In this document: positions 43,513-51,673 of the stretch, piece by piece
Position numbering within the stretch: position 1 is the stretch's first letter
Layout of the letters: each line of letters starts with the position of its first letter
Assembly: GCA_015066175.1 (NCBI GenBank)
Contig: SVOW01000004.1
Location: 1 to 64,000, forward strand
Length of the DNA stretch: 64,000 nucleotides
Origin: Oscillospiraceae bacterium
GTDB taxonomy: Bacteria > Bacillota > Clostridia > Oscillospirales > Acutalibacteraceae
Direction: 5' to 3'
Notes under the pieces: generated by a model
Told to the model about the DNA's origin: nothing
Seen by the model: the letters and a program-made list of their open reading frames with translations, nothing else
The model's database searches: none
Program-made: the position numbers and the translations under genes

Positions 43513-44061
43513 TTGATAAGCGCCGAAAGAGCTGCAGAAATTGCCGGTTTATATTATGATGACGTGTATCATCTTTGTTTATCAAGGCTTAAAAATGAGG
43601 CAGATGCCGCTGATGTTACTCAGGAGGTATTTTTGTTCTTTCAGGATAAATATAGTGAGCTTGAAGATAATTTTATTAAATCTTGGCTCTTTTCCGTTGC
43701 CAATAATAAAATAAAGGAACAGTTCAGACACATCGCCAAGAGGGAGAAGGAGCTTATCTTCGGAACGGTGTCTGAAACACAGACAAGTACGGATATTCTC
43801 TATGAGATGGAAGAGGATAATAAAATAACCGATGAAGAACTTGAAGAAAAGAAACAGACTATACTTTCTTCGTTAACAGAAAAAGAGCTTGAACTTTTTG
43901 AAATGGTTTATACAAAACACCTGGAATATGCAGAACTTGCAAAGGCACTTGATATTTCTGAACACGCGGTAAGGTCCCGTGTTTACAGACTCAGGGTTAA
44001 AATCAAGGAAAGAGCATCATTTATGTTTATGGCTCTCTTACTGCTTACTATGAAATTATAA
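43513..44061 (+). CDS. ECF-type RNA polymerase sigma factor
   Basis: 182 residues, TTG start with AAAAGGA about 11 bases upstream; the nearby ATG at 43508 runs straight into a stop. Sigma region 2 (about 10-75: YYDDVYHLCLSRLKNEADAADVTQEVFLFF) and region 4 (about 115-170: LTEKELELFEMVYTKHLEYAELAKALDISEHAVRSRVYRL). The last 15 residues are hydrophobic (FMFMALLLLTMKL), unusual for a soluble sigma factor and possibly a membrane tether. Its regulator is probably the next gene. Confidence 0.9.
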   Translation: MISAERAAEIAGLYYDDVYHLCLSRLKNEADAADVTQEVFLFFQDKYSELEDNFIKSWLFSVANNKIKEQFRHIAKREKELIFGTVSETQTSTDILYEMEEDNKITDEELEEKKQTILSSLTEKELELFEMVYTKHLEYAELAKALDISEHAVRSRVYRLRVKIKERASFMFMALLLLTMKL

Positions 44062-44171
44062 ATTTTTTGTAAAAATAAAAAATTTTTGCGTGACAAAACA
44101 AGATTCCCTTCATATATCTGTGAAGGGAGGGTATATATTTATTTAAAATAAAACAGGAGGTGGACAATTCC

Positions 44172-44975
44172 ATGAGAGACGAACGCAATATGGACACTGA
44201 AAAACAGACTTTGAAGGACAAGCTTATGGTGATAATTCTGCTTGAAACTGCAAAGGACTATAAAGAAATGGACAGTGACCTGGTAACAGAGTGCGTCGAT
44301 TTTCTTATGGAGCTTGAAGGAAAAGAAAGACTTACGAAGAAAGAAATCGAACAAAGAGTAAAAGAAATACCGTTCAAAGGCAAGGTAACTGCACTCAGCT
44401 CTTATGCTAAGAGAAAAATAAGAGCAAAACGACTTGCGATTATCGCTGCTGTGCTTGCGGTACTTATCGCACTCTTTGGTATTATATCTATTGCATCGGG
44501 CAAACCGTTAGATGAAATATTCAGACAAATAGGTAATTATCTTTTTGACTTATCTGAAGGTAGCTCGGTAGAATATGATAATATAACTTTTATCACACCA
44601 AATGAAACCAAGACATATTCCTCAATTGAAGAATTTGTAAAAGATGAAAAAATTGAGATTTTGTACCCAACTTGGTTACCTGAAAATGAAAAGATTGTCA
44701 AGGTATGGTATCTGGAAGAAGATAACGTTAAACGCTACATCATGCATTGTAATACACCTGAACATAGCATTGATATTGATATAAACTCTGATTTGGCTGA
44801 AACTTTGAAATTAAACAGTGTGTCAAAGCAAATCGCAGGATATTCTGTATATTATATAGAAACTGAAGAATATATACAAGCCAATTTTGTTTATAAAAAT
44901 AATATTTACCGTATAAAATCAGATAGTGAAGATAATCTTTTCAGAATTATTGAAAATCTGAAGGAGATTAATTGA
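44172..44975 (+). CDS. probable anti-sigma protein, single-TM, DUF4367-like
   Basis: 267 residues; AGGAGG at 44155-44160 supports ATG 44172 (GTG 44160 overlaps the RBS). A charged cytoplasmic N-terminal part (about 1-85), one TM helix (about 90-112) and an external domain (about 150-267) with ILYPTWLPENEKIVKVWY and GYSVYYIETEEYIQANFVY. This is the DUF4367 pattern found C-terminal to anti-sigma factors in Clostridia. Position and topology suggest that the N-terminal part sequesters the ECF sigma factor and the outer domain senses a signal. Confidence 0.78.
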   Translation: MRDERNMDTEKQTLKDKLMVIILLETAKDYKEMDSDLVTECVDFLMELEGKERLTKKEIEQRVKEIPFKGKVTALSSYAKRKIRAKRLAIIAAVLAVLIALFGIISIASGKPLDEIFRQIGNYLFDLSEGSSVEYDNITFITPNETKTYSSIEEFVKDEKIEILYPTWLPENEKIVKVWYLEEDNVKRYIMHCNTPEHSIDIDINSDLAETLKLNSVSKQIAGYSVYYIETEEYIQANFVYKNNIYRIKSDSEDNLFRIIENLKEIN

Positions 44976-44976
44976 T

Positions 44977-45369
44977 ATGAAAAAATTTATTGCAATTGTT
45001 ATGGTTGTTGTATCACTCTTTTCTGTAATGTCAATTTCTGTTTTTGCAACAGAAGAGCGCGAAGATACAATTATAGTTACTGTAAACGAAACAGAATTTA
45101 TTTTTGATGCAGACACAACAGAAGAATTCCGCAATAAAGCTATTGCTGCTTATTTTAATGAAAGTGACGAAGATGTAGCTACATACGGACTCATATGTAC
45201 ACTTTTCGGTCACAAACTTGAATCTAAAGTTATTACAGCTATAACACATAAGAAGAGAGCAACAGACCCCAGATGTTTACGTGAAACATATGAGATGCAG
45301 GCATGTTCAAGATGTGACTATATCACAAAAAGTTTAATTAGTTCCTCTTATATCAGCTGTTGTGCATAA
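44977..45369 (+). CDS. small secreted Cys-containing protein of the sigma cassette
   Basis: 130 residues with a signal peptide (about 1-24, SVFA/TEE). The mature part is acidic and then switches to a conserved-looking C-terminal block: CTLFGHKLESK, HKKRATDPRCLRETYEMQACSRCDY and a final SCCA. Six Cys suggest disulfides or metal binding. It starts one base after the anti-sigma stop, so it belongs to the same operon. It may be the secreted output or the signal ligand of the pathway. I recognise the C-terminal block as recurrent in clostridial secreted peptides, with no known function. Confidence 0.75.
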   Translation: MKKFIAIVMVVVSLFSVMSISVFATEEREDTIIVTVNETEFIFDADTTEEFRNKAIAAYFNESDEDVATYGLICTLFGHKLESKVITAITHKKRATDPRCLRETYEMQACSRCDYITKSLISSSYISCCA

Positions 45370-45427
45370 ACTTATACTTGCCGATGTAATTTAACAGCAT
45401 CGGCAAATACCTTTCGAGTGTGAGAAA

Positions 45428-45910
45428 ATGACAGACAAATTTACCGTTAGCCTTTTCGGCCACAGAATAATTGAAGATGCTCAACCCGTTGAGCAGAAAC
45501 TTTATGAACTTCTCCGTATCATAATTCAGGGAAACAGAGAAGTTGAGTTTCTTGTGGGCAGAAATGGTGAATTTGACCTGATGGTGGCATCAGTTGTCAG
45601 AAGGCTTAAAAAGGAAATTTACTCCGAAAACGTTTTTCTAACTCTTGTCCTCCCTTACGAAACCGCCGAGTTGAGAAACAACATCGAATCATTTGAGAAT
45701 TATTATGATTCTATAGAAATCTGCGAAGCCTGTGCTGAGCAGAATTTTAAAAGTGCTTTCACTGCAAGAAACAGAGATATGGTCGATAGGTCAGACCTTG
45801 TCATTGTTTATGTGAAAAATAACTCAGGCGGCGCATATCAGACCCTGCGATATGCAGAGAAAAACGAGAAGAAAATTGTAAACCTCTATCACACCCGGGA
45901 ATATTTATAA
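45428..45910 (+). CDS. SLOG/YpsA-like Rossmann-fold protein
   Basis: 160 residues. VSLFGHRIIED at the start, FLVGRNGEFDLMVASVVRRLKKE (about 40-62), LVLPYE, and RNRDMVDRSDLVIVYVKNNSGGAYQTLRYAEKNEKKIVNL at the end follow the SLOG superfamily pattern of nucleotide-type ligand binding (GxxG/E-x-G-x-x-x-A). Members bind nucleotides and related ligands or act as sensors. Specific role unknown. It is 58 bases after the secreted protein gene and may share its transcript. Confidence 0.75.
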   Translation: MTDKFTVSLFGHRIIEDAQPVEQKLYELLRIIIQGNREVEFLVGRNGEFDLMVASVVRRLKKEIYSENVFLTLVLPYETAELRNNIESFENYYDSIEICEACAEQNFKSAFTARNRDMVDRSDLVIVYVKNNSGGAYQTLRYAEKNEKKIVNLYHTREYL

Positions 45911-45983
45911 AAGCAAACATTAAAGCAAAAAAGACATTACAGAAAAAATACAAAAGACACAAACAAACAAAAACAACCAAAGG

Positions 45984-46021
45984 ATGCAGAAGAAGCGAAC
46001 CAAACTTCTTCTGCATTTTTT
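45984..46021 (+). terminator. Rho-independent terminator
   Basis: ATGCAGAAGAAG (45984-45995), 9-base loop, CTTCTTCTGCAT (46005-46016), then Ts. Confidence 0.92.
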
Positions 46022-46047
46022 AATTTCAGTCATCAGTTTGATATGTG

Positions 46048-46249
46048 AATTATAATTTATCGTGAAATTAATTTTAACATTGTAGGGCTCGGCGTCCCCG
46101 ACGAGCCTTGTAAAAATAATATATAAAACCAACGGCAACAACGTAGGGGAGCCGTTTCGGCTCCCGCGAAATTTTATCATAGTTCGTGGCGGGACGGGAG
46201 ACCCGTCCCCTACGATACAACCGCAAATATACGACAAATTATAATTTAT
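46048..46249. repeat. repeat module with three hairpin payloads
   Basis: Delimited by AATTATAATTTATCG (about 46049-46063) and AAATTATAATTTAT (about 46236-46249). Contents: GGCTCG/CGAGCC near 46086-46107, GGGAGCCG/CGGCTCCC near 46144-46163 and GGGACGGG/CCCGTCCC at about 46191-46209. It begins with the same leader as 14904 (TTAATTTTAACATTGTAGGG). Non-coding. Confidence 0.75.
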
Positions 46250-46385
46250 ATGGTTGTTTAAAATTAATATCGTAGGGAACGGCGGTTTCCGACGTTCCGC
46301 AAAAAGCAAACGTGAATTGGCGGTTTGTCGGCAAGCGCCAAACCCTACAATGTTAAAATTAATTGTACGATAAATTATAATTTAT
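46236..46385. repeat. repeat module, inverted copy of 14904-15054
   Basis: Bases 46267-46384 are the near-identical reverse complement of 14904-15020. The right boundary is again AAATTATAATTTATC (about 46371-46385). It shares its left boundary palindrome with the preceding module. Confidence 0.85.
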
Positions 46386-46423
46386 CATTGACATTTCCAA
46401 ACGTGTCACAAAAAACACCAACC

Positions 46424-46523
46424 TGTCATTCTCGAGCAAAGCGAAGAATCTCGGCGGTGTTAAGTTTTACGTTTTGCCATTTTGAGATCCTTCGCTCTCG
46501 CTCAAGGATGACAACAAAATGGC
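46424..46523. repeat. TGTCATTCT...AGGATGACA inverted-repeat element
   Basis: Arms of about 29-30 bases at 46424-46452 and 46484-46513 are imperfect inverted copies beginning TGTCATTC and ending GAATGACA-like. A second perfect pair, GCCATTTTG (46476-46484) and CAAAATGGC (46515-46523), brackets the right arm. Non-coding. The remaining bases to 46680 show no gene. Confidence 0.7.
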
Positions 46524-46683
46524 AAGGTTAGTTATAGTTTATTTTTTTACAGCCCCATAATGTTTATTCTTTCGGGATCCACCAACCAACAGAATTAATA
46601 TAACCACATCTGCTCGTAACATATTGCATCATCTTTTTCAGCTTTACATTTTGCAGAAAAAAGGCACGTTTTGTATAATGTAA

Positions 46684-46712
46684 TTGAATACTTGTGTATT
46701 TTGTGATATAAT
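46684..46712 (+). promoter_or_regulatory. promoter of the type I RM operon
   Basis: TTGAAT (46684-46689), 17-base spacer, TATAAT (46707-46712) with an extended -10 TGA. Confidence 0.7.
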
Positions 46713-46763
46713 GTTATTCGTATAATTGGATAGGTATACTCTTTGGAAGAATAGGTGATAAAA

Positions 46764-48317
46764 ATGATTACAGGTGAACTTAAAAATAAAATCGACAGTC
46801 TGTGGGATGTTTTTGCTGCGGGCGGACTTGTTAATCCTCTTGACGTAATTGAGCAGATAACATACCTTATGTTTATCCGTGACCTTGACGATTCGGACAA
46901 CCTGCGCGCAAAAGAGAGTGCTATGCTGGGGCTTCCCTATAAAAGCATCTTTGCAGGTGAAGTGACTATCGGCGAACGCAATGTTGACGGCAGTCAGCTT
47001 AAATGGTCAGTTTTCCGCGATTTCCCTGCAGGAAAAATGTATTCCACAGTGCAGGAATTGGTGTTTCCGTTTATTAAAAATCTTGACGGCAAAAAAGACA
47101 GCACTTATTCAAAATATATGGATGACGCTATCTTCAAATTGCCCACACCCTTGCTTCTTTCAAAGGTCGTGGATGCACTTGATGAAATCTATGCCCTTAT
47201 GGCAAAAGAGGAGGGCAAAGATGTACGCGGTGATACATACGAATATCTTCTCAATAAAATTGCACAGTCAGGACTTAACGGACAGTTCCGCACACCACGC
47301 CATATTATCAGAATGATGGTTGAAATGATGCAGCCGAAAGCCGATGATGTGATTTGTGACCCTGCTTGCGGTACAAGCGGATTTTTAGTAACTGCAGGGG
47401 AGTATCTGAAAGAAAATTTCAAAGAAGAAATTTTCTTCAACAAGCAGAAAAAAGACCACTATATGAATCATATGTTCTTTGGCTACGATATGGACAGAAC
47501 AATGCTCAGAATCGGTGCAATGAATATGATGACTCACGGAGTAGAGCATCCCTTTATTGAATACCGCGACAGCCTTTCTGACCAGAATCCTGACAAGGAC
47601 AAGTATTCCCTGATTCTTGCAAACCCGCCATTCAAAGGAAGCCTTGATTACGATACAGTTTCAACTGATTTGTTAAAGGTTTGCAAAACAAAGAAAACAG
47701 AGCTTCTTTTCCTTGCACTTTTCCTGCGAATGCTCCGTATCGGTGGCAGATGTGCCTGTATCGTTCCTGACGGCGTTCTTTTCGGCTCGTCAACTGCACA
47801 CAAGGCAATCCGCAAAGCAATTATTGAAGACAACCGCCTTGAAGCAGTTATATCAATGCCCTCAGGTGTGTTCAAGCCCTATGCAGGTGTTTCAACAGGT
47901 ATTCTGATTTTCACAAAAACAGGCCACGGCGGCACAGATAACGTATGGTTCTATGATATGCAGGCAGACGGCTTCAGCCTTGATGACAAGCGTACTGAAA
48001 TAAAGGAAAACGATATTCCTGATATTATCGCACGTTTCCGTTCAATTAATAGCCTTCCCCTTGAGGGGAAGGTGTCAGCAGAGCTGACGGATGAGGTGGA
48101 ATATAACGAATATAAACGCGAAAGAACAGAAAAATCCTTCTTTGTTCCAAAAGATGAAATCGTATCAAACGACTATGACCTTTCAATCAATAAGTATAAA
48201 AAGACAGTTTACAAAGCGGTGGAATACCCCTCAACAGCGGAAATAATGGCAGACCTGCACGAGATAGAAATGCAGATAACAAAAGGCCTTGCAGAGTTGG
48301 AAACATTACTTGATTAA
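46764..48317 (+). CDS. hsdM: type I restriction-modification methyltransferase subunit
   Basis: 517 residues, ATG 46764 with AGGTGA upstream. HsdM_N helical domain (about 1-140), then the N6-adenine methyltransferase: SAM motif DPACGTSG (199-206) and catalytic NPPF (287-290). It methylates adenine in the target set by HsdS and is also needed for cleavage. Odd feature: residues about 430-446 (SLPLEGKVSAELTDEVE) are encoded by a copy of the genome's palindromic repeat (48053-48100), inserted in frame between IIARFRS and EYKRERTEKSFF, a segment normally short in this family. Confidence 0.95.
   Translation: MITGELKNKIDSLWDVFAAGGLVNPLDVIEQITYLMFIRDLDDSDNLRAKESAMLGLPYKSIFAGEVTIGERNVDGSQLKWSVFRDFPAGKMYSTVQELVFPFIKNLDGKKDSTYSKYMDDAIFKLPTPLLLSKVVDALDEIYALMAKEEGKDVRGDTYEYLLNKIAQSGLNGQFRTPRHIIRMMVEMMQPKADDVICDPACGTSGFLVTAGEYLKENFKEEIFFNKQKKDHYMNHMFFGYDMDRTMLRIGAMNMMTHGVEHPFIEYRDSLSDQNPDKDKYSLILANPPFKGSLDYDTVSTDLLKVCKTKKTELLFLALFLRMLRIGGRCACIVPDGVLFGSSTAHKAIRKAIIEDNRLEAVISMPSGVFKPYAGVSTGILIFTKTGHGGTDNVWFYDMQADGFSLDDKRTEIKENDIPDIIARFRSINSLPLEGKVSAELTDEVEYNEYKRERTEKSFFVPKDEIVSNDYDLSINKYKKTVYKAVEYPSTAEIMADLHEIEMQITKGLAELETLLD
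48053..48100. repeat. palindromic repeat inserted in frame within hsdM
   Basis: CCTTCCCC TTGA GGGGAAGG (48053-48072), then GTCAGC AGA GCTGAC (48074-48088) and GGATGAGGTGG. Compare the intergenic copy at 19267-19290 and the relatives at 15060 and 19135. Confidence 0.8.
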
Positions 48318-48337
48318 GTTAAAGAAAGGATATTGTT

Positions 48338-48664
48338 TTGAATATAATACCATTTATAATTATTGTTGCTTGTGTTGGCGGAATACATGTGGCATGGGAT
48401 TTTTTGAAAAGTATTTTCTTATTCATAGCGGCAGAATTGAAAACATTACCTGAACTTTTAGAAATGATGTTACCCCAACTGGGATTAAAAGAGTTTGCTA
48501 TAACTTTAGTTGTTGCAATTGCTATCGGTGCTTTGGTTATGCTGCTTAAAGGTAATGTAAGCAAAAAAGAAAGAAATAGAATTTTCAAAAATACGGGCAA
48601 AGCGGTTGATTTTATTTCAACAGTTTTGCAATATGCTTCTGCAAAAAGAGATAAAAGGAAGTGA
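48338..48664 (+). CDS. small two-TM protein between hsdM and hsdS
   Basis: 108 residues, TTG start with AAAGAAAGGA upstream. Two hydrophobic segments (about 3-33 and 53-70) and a basic C-terminal tail (KKERNRIFKNTGK...KRDKRK). It lies between two RM genes with short gaps (20 and 4 bases). I do not recognise it. It is more AT-rich than hsdM, like the other embedded genes. It may be cargo in the RM operon or an accessory that places the complex at the membrane. Confidence 0.6.
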   Translation: MNIIPFIIIVACVGGIHVAWDFLKSIFLFIAAELKTLPELLEMMLPQLGLKEFAITLVVAIAIGALVMLLKGNVSKKERNRIFKNTGKAVDFISTVLQYASAKRDKRK

Positions 48665-48668
48665 GTAT

Positions 48669-49769
48669 ATGGCTAAATTCACTGAAGTTTTTGATGATGT
48701 TACAAAATACGGAAGAAAGATACCGACAAATAAATACCTCTCAGAAGGAAAATATGCTATTGTTGACCAAGGACAAAACACGATTGCCGGTTATACAGAT
48801 GAAACGGATGGTTTATATGAAGACGTGCCTGTAATTGTTTTTGGAGACCATACAAGGATACTGAAATATATTGATTTTCCATGTTTTCTCGGTGCGGATG
48901 GTGTTAAACTTTTAAAAACAAAAAAAGAAAATGCAAATTATAAGTATTTGTATTATGCTTTATGTAATGTTAACATTCCCAATACGGGATATAACAGACA
49001 TTTCAAATGGTTAAAAGAAAGCGAATTTGATATTCATTCTTGCGAAGAACAGAAATATATTGTAGATGTTCTTGATAAAGTTAATGAATTGATTGACCTG
49101 CGAAAAAAGCAACTTTCAAAACTTGATGAACTCGTCAAATCTCGATTTGTCGAACTGTTTGGCTCTTTGAATGATAATGAAAAAGGTCTTGATGTTGTAT
49201 CAATCGAAGATTTATGTACACTGATTAAGGACGGAACACATCAAACTCCTATATATACAGAAGATATACAAAATGGGTTTAAGTTCTTGTCTTCAAAGGA
49301 TGTAATGACACAGAAAATATGCTGGGATGAGATTAAATATATTCCTGCGGAGTTGCACGAGAAATTGTATGCAACGATTCAACCTATGAGAAACGATATT
49401 TTAATGTCGAAAAACGGCGTGAATTATGGTGTTGCTGCGGTCAATGATACAGATGCAGTTTTTGATATTTATGTGAGTTTGGCGTTGTTGCGTCCTAAAA
49501 CCGATAGGGTAAACCCTGTGTATTTGAGGTGTGCGATCAACAATCCAGATACAAAAAGACAATTTGACAGTAGTATTAAAGGAATTGGTGTTCCTAATCT
49601 CCATTTGGGAGAGATAAAGAAGACTAAGGTTCTTTTACCTACAATGGATAAACAGAATGAGTTTGCAACCTTTGTCGAACAGGTCGACAAATCAAAATTT
49701 GAAGTCAAAGAATCTCTTGAAAAACTCGAAACACTGAAAAAAGCATTGATGCAAGAATATTTTGGATGA
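48669..49769 (+). CDS. hsdS: type I restriction-modification specificity subunit
   Basis: 366 residues from ATG 48669 (AAGGAAGTGAG upstream); an overlapping longer frame to 48606 is unlikely. Two target-recognition domains (about 1-110 and 180-310) are each followed by a helical spacer (about 120-165, ending KQLSKLDELVKSRFVELFG; and about 320-366, VEQVDKSKFEVKESLEKL). TRD2 has the PNLHLGEIKKTKVLLP type motif. It sets the bipartite DNA target of the HsdMRS complex. Confidence 0.93.
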   Translation: MAKFTEVFDDVTKYGRKIPTNKYLSEGKYAIVDQGQNTIAGYTDETDGLYEDVPVIVFGDHTRILKYIDFPCFLGADGVKLLKTKKENANYKYLYYALCNVNIPNTGYNRHFKWLKESEFDIHSCEEQKYIVDVLDKVNELIDLRKKQLSKLDELVKSRFVELFGSLNDNEKGLDVVSIEDLCTLIKDGTHQTPIYTEDIQNGFKFLSSKDVMTQKICWDEIKYIPAELHEKLYATIQPMRNDILMSKNGVNYGVAAVNDTDAVFDIYVSLALLRPKTDRVNPVYLRCAINNPDTKRQFDSSIKGIGVPNLHLGEIKKTKVLLPTMDKQNEFATFVEQVDKSKFEVKESLEKLETLKKALMQEYFG

Positions 49770-49780
49770 GGTGATTGACT

Positions 49781-50590
49781 ATGAAATTTCCGAAACAAAT
49801 TAAAGATGTGATTTACGAACTTCTACAAGAACCAACGCTTGATAAATTTAGAGATTTTTTACACGGACAAACAGGTGAACATAATTCTATCGATTTTAAG
49901 AGTCAATGGATTGAAGATGCTACTTTAGCAAAAGAAATTTTGGCTATGGCAAACTCTCACGGTGGTATTATTGTGTTTGGTGTAGCCGAAAATGATGATA
50001 AGAGCATTCGTATCGACGGATTGTCCGAAATCAAAGATAAGGCAGTTGTTTCCAATGGGATAAAAAATTTTATTTCATCAAATTTAAAATATGAGATTTA
50101 TGATTTTTCCTACACAACATCTGAATATGAGGTGTTAAACGGAAAACATTTTCAAATGCTTGTTGTAGATGATACACCTGAACAGGTGCCTTTTTTATCA
50201 AAAAAGGAAAGTGGTTCTCTTAAACAAAATATGATATATATTCGACGTGGCACTTCTTGTGAACTTGCGAACGAAGAAGAAATACATAATCTTCTTAATA
50301 GACGAATGAATTATTTACACCCGCTAAAAGGAGAACCGCTCCAACTGGAGGAACATTTAAAACAGTTAAAAGTTCTTTATGAAAAAATCGACAAGAATCA
50401 TGTGTGGTATAAAAATGGTTTTACAACAGGGTTAGTATCACTTTTGAGACCACTTGCAGAGTTAATCGCTACTGGCGAAAAAGTGGTTGAACCGAATCCG
50501 TTATATCCTGATGAAAGTTACGAAGAATTTATTTCGAGGATGATTGTGGAAAAGAAGAAAAAGATTGAACGGGTGCTTGATTTGTATTAA
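49781..50590 (+). CDS. AlbA_2/Schlafen-like putative DNA-binding protein
   Basis: 269 residues; ATG 49781 with GAGGTGA upstream. N-terminal AlbA_2 (Divergent AAA-4) domain: EHNSIDFKSQWIEDATLAKEILAMANSHGGIIVFGVAE (about 30-68) with the E/D-x-K and A-N-x-x-GG-x-I-x-x-G motifs, and IYIRRGTSCELANEEEIHNLL (about 158-178). The C-terminal ~90 residues are not recognised. AlbA_2/Schlafen proteins occur in defence islands, and this one sits between hsdS and hsdR. It might be an effector or regulator of the RM system; no direct evidence. Confidence 0.75.
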   Translation: MKFPKQIKDVIYELLQEPTLDKFRDFLHGQTGEHNSIDFKSQWIEDATLAKEILAMANSHGGIIVFGVAENDDKSIRIDGLSEIKDKAVVSNGIKNFISSNLKYEIYDFSYTTSEYEVLNGKHFQMLVVDDTPEQVPFLSKKESGSLKQNMIYIRRGTSCELANEEEIHNLLNRRMNYLHPLKGEPLQLEEHLKQLKVLYEKIDKNHVWYKNGFTTGLVSLLRPLAELIATGEKVVEPNPLYPDESYEEFISRMIVEKKKKIERVLDLY

Positions 50591-50629
50591 ATAACATTTT
50601 ATAATGTCATATTATTATGAGGTTGTGTT

Positions 50630-51610
50630 ATGGAAAATATTAAAGTGAAAAAGAAAATAAAATCATGGTTGATTTTTCTATGTGTAATTATATTGTTTTT
50701 ACCGATTTTTGGGTTTTCCTATTTGCTTTTTCATTGCTTGTTTAATGCCATGGTTAGATTTGATATAATAACGGTAGTAGTAGGTAGATGTTTGGCGTTT
50801 TTTATTTCATTGAGTTTCTCTGTAGTTTTCGTTGCTTTTATCCTAAAAAGATATATTTTAAAAAGAAAATCTAATCTATTAATGTGGCTTTCGTATGGTG
50901 CACCTAAATATGTGTTGTGGTATGCTTTAACTGTTATTTCACTTTCTTCTTTGCGTGCCGAATTAATTTGGAATGTAACAGAAATGAAAGATGTTTTAAT
51001 GTTATCTTGGACAATTTTTGGGATAGCCATTACTCTTTTTTTGGTTTGGTATCTTCTTAATGGTGGTTTCTTGGAAAAGCAAATAAAAAGACTGAAAGAA
51101 CAGAGTGAGCAAAAGGAAAAATTTAGTTTTAATTATGCTGTTTTTAATTTATTAACGATTTATAATCAGAGAACAAGTTCTATATTTTTGTTATTAATAA
51201 ATTTATTGATGCTGATTATTACTACATCAAGGTTTTATATTGTTAATGCCGGATCGACCATTACTCTTTTAAATCAAAATTTGATGATAATATGTTTTTT
51301 CTTATGTTGTAATACCGTAGCGGATATGTTTATAGGAATTTCTCAAGTATTGATAGCTGAAAATAAAAGTGTGACCCGAAAATTGGATTATTTATTTCAA
51401 TATAGTTTTAAAAAGTATCAGGATGGCTTTGGAAAATCAGAAAAATCCGATGATGAACGTAATTTTAATGAACTTGCTGAAATTGACAAGAATTATAATA
51501 GACTTCCCATAGTCAAACTTTTTCAAAAAATTTTAAAATCTTCCTTTTTCTTTGGCGATATTGATGTTGTGGATAATAAAGATTCAATAAATGAAAACGA
51601 CCACCAATGA
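50630..51610 (+). CDS. multi-TM membrane protein embedded in RM operon
   Basis: 326 residues with about six TM helices (near 12-34, 40-70, 90-108, 122-145, 180-200 and 212-232), then a charged cytoplasmic C-terminal tail (about 235-326). Very AT-rich compared with hsdM and hsdR, which suggests separate acquisition. It is 39 bases after the AlbA_2 gene. The function is unknown; a membrane effector partnered with the AlbA_2 protein is one possibility. Confidence 0.65.
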   Translation: MENIKVKKKIKSWLIFLCVIILFLPIFGFSYLLFHCLFNAMVRFDIITVVVGRCLAFFISLSFSVVFVAFILKRYILKRKSNLLMWLSYGAPKYVLWYALTVISLSSLRAELIWNVTEMKDVLMLSWTIFGIAITLFLVWYLLNGGFLEKQIKRLKEQSEQKEKFSFNYAVFNLLTIYNQRTSSIFLLLINLLMLIITTSRFYIVNAGSTITLLNQNLMIICFFLCCNTVADMFIGISQVLIAENKSVTRKLDYLFQYSFKKYQDGFGKSEKSDDERNFNELAEIDKNYNRLPIVKLFQKILKSSFFFGDIDVVDNKDSINENDHQ

Positions 51611-51673
51611 TTAATAGTACATAAAATCACGTGTTTGTTAGAATAGATATGTGTTAATCAAAGGAGAATTACT

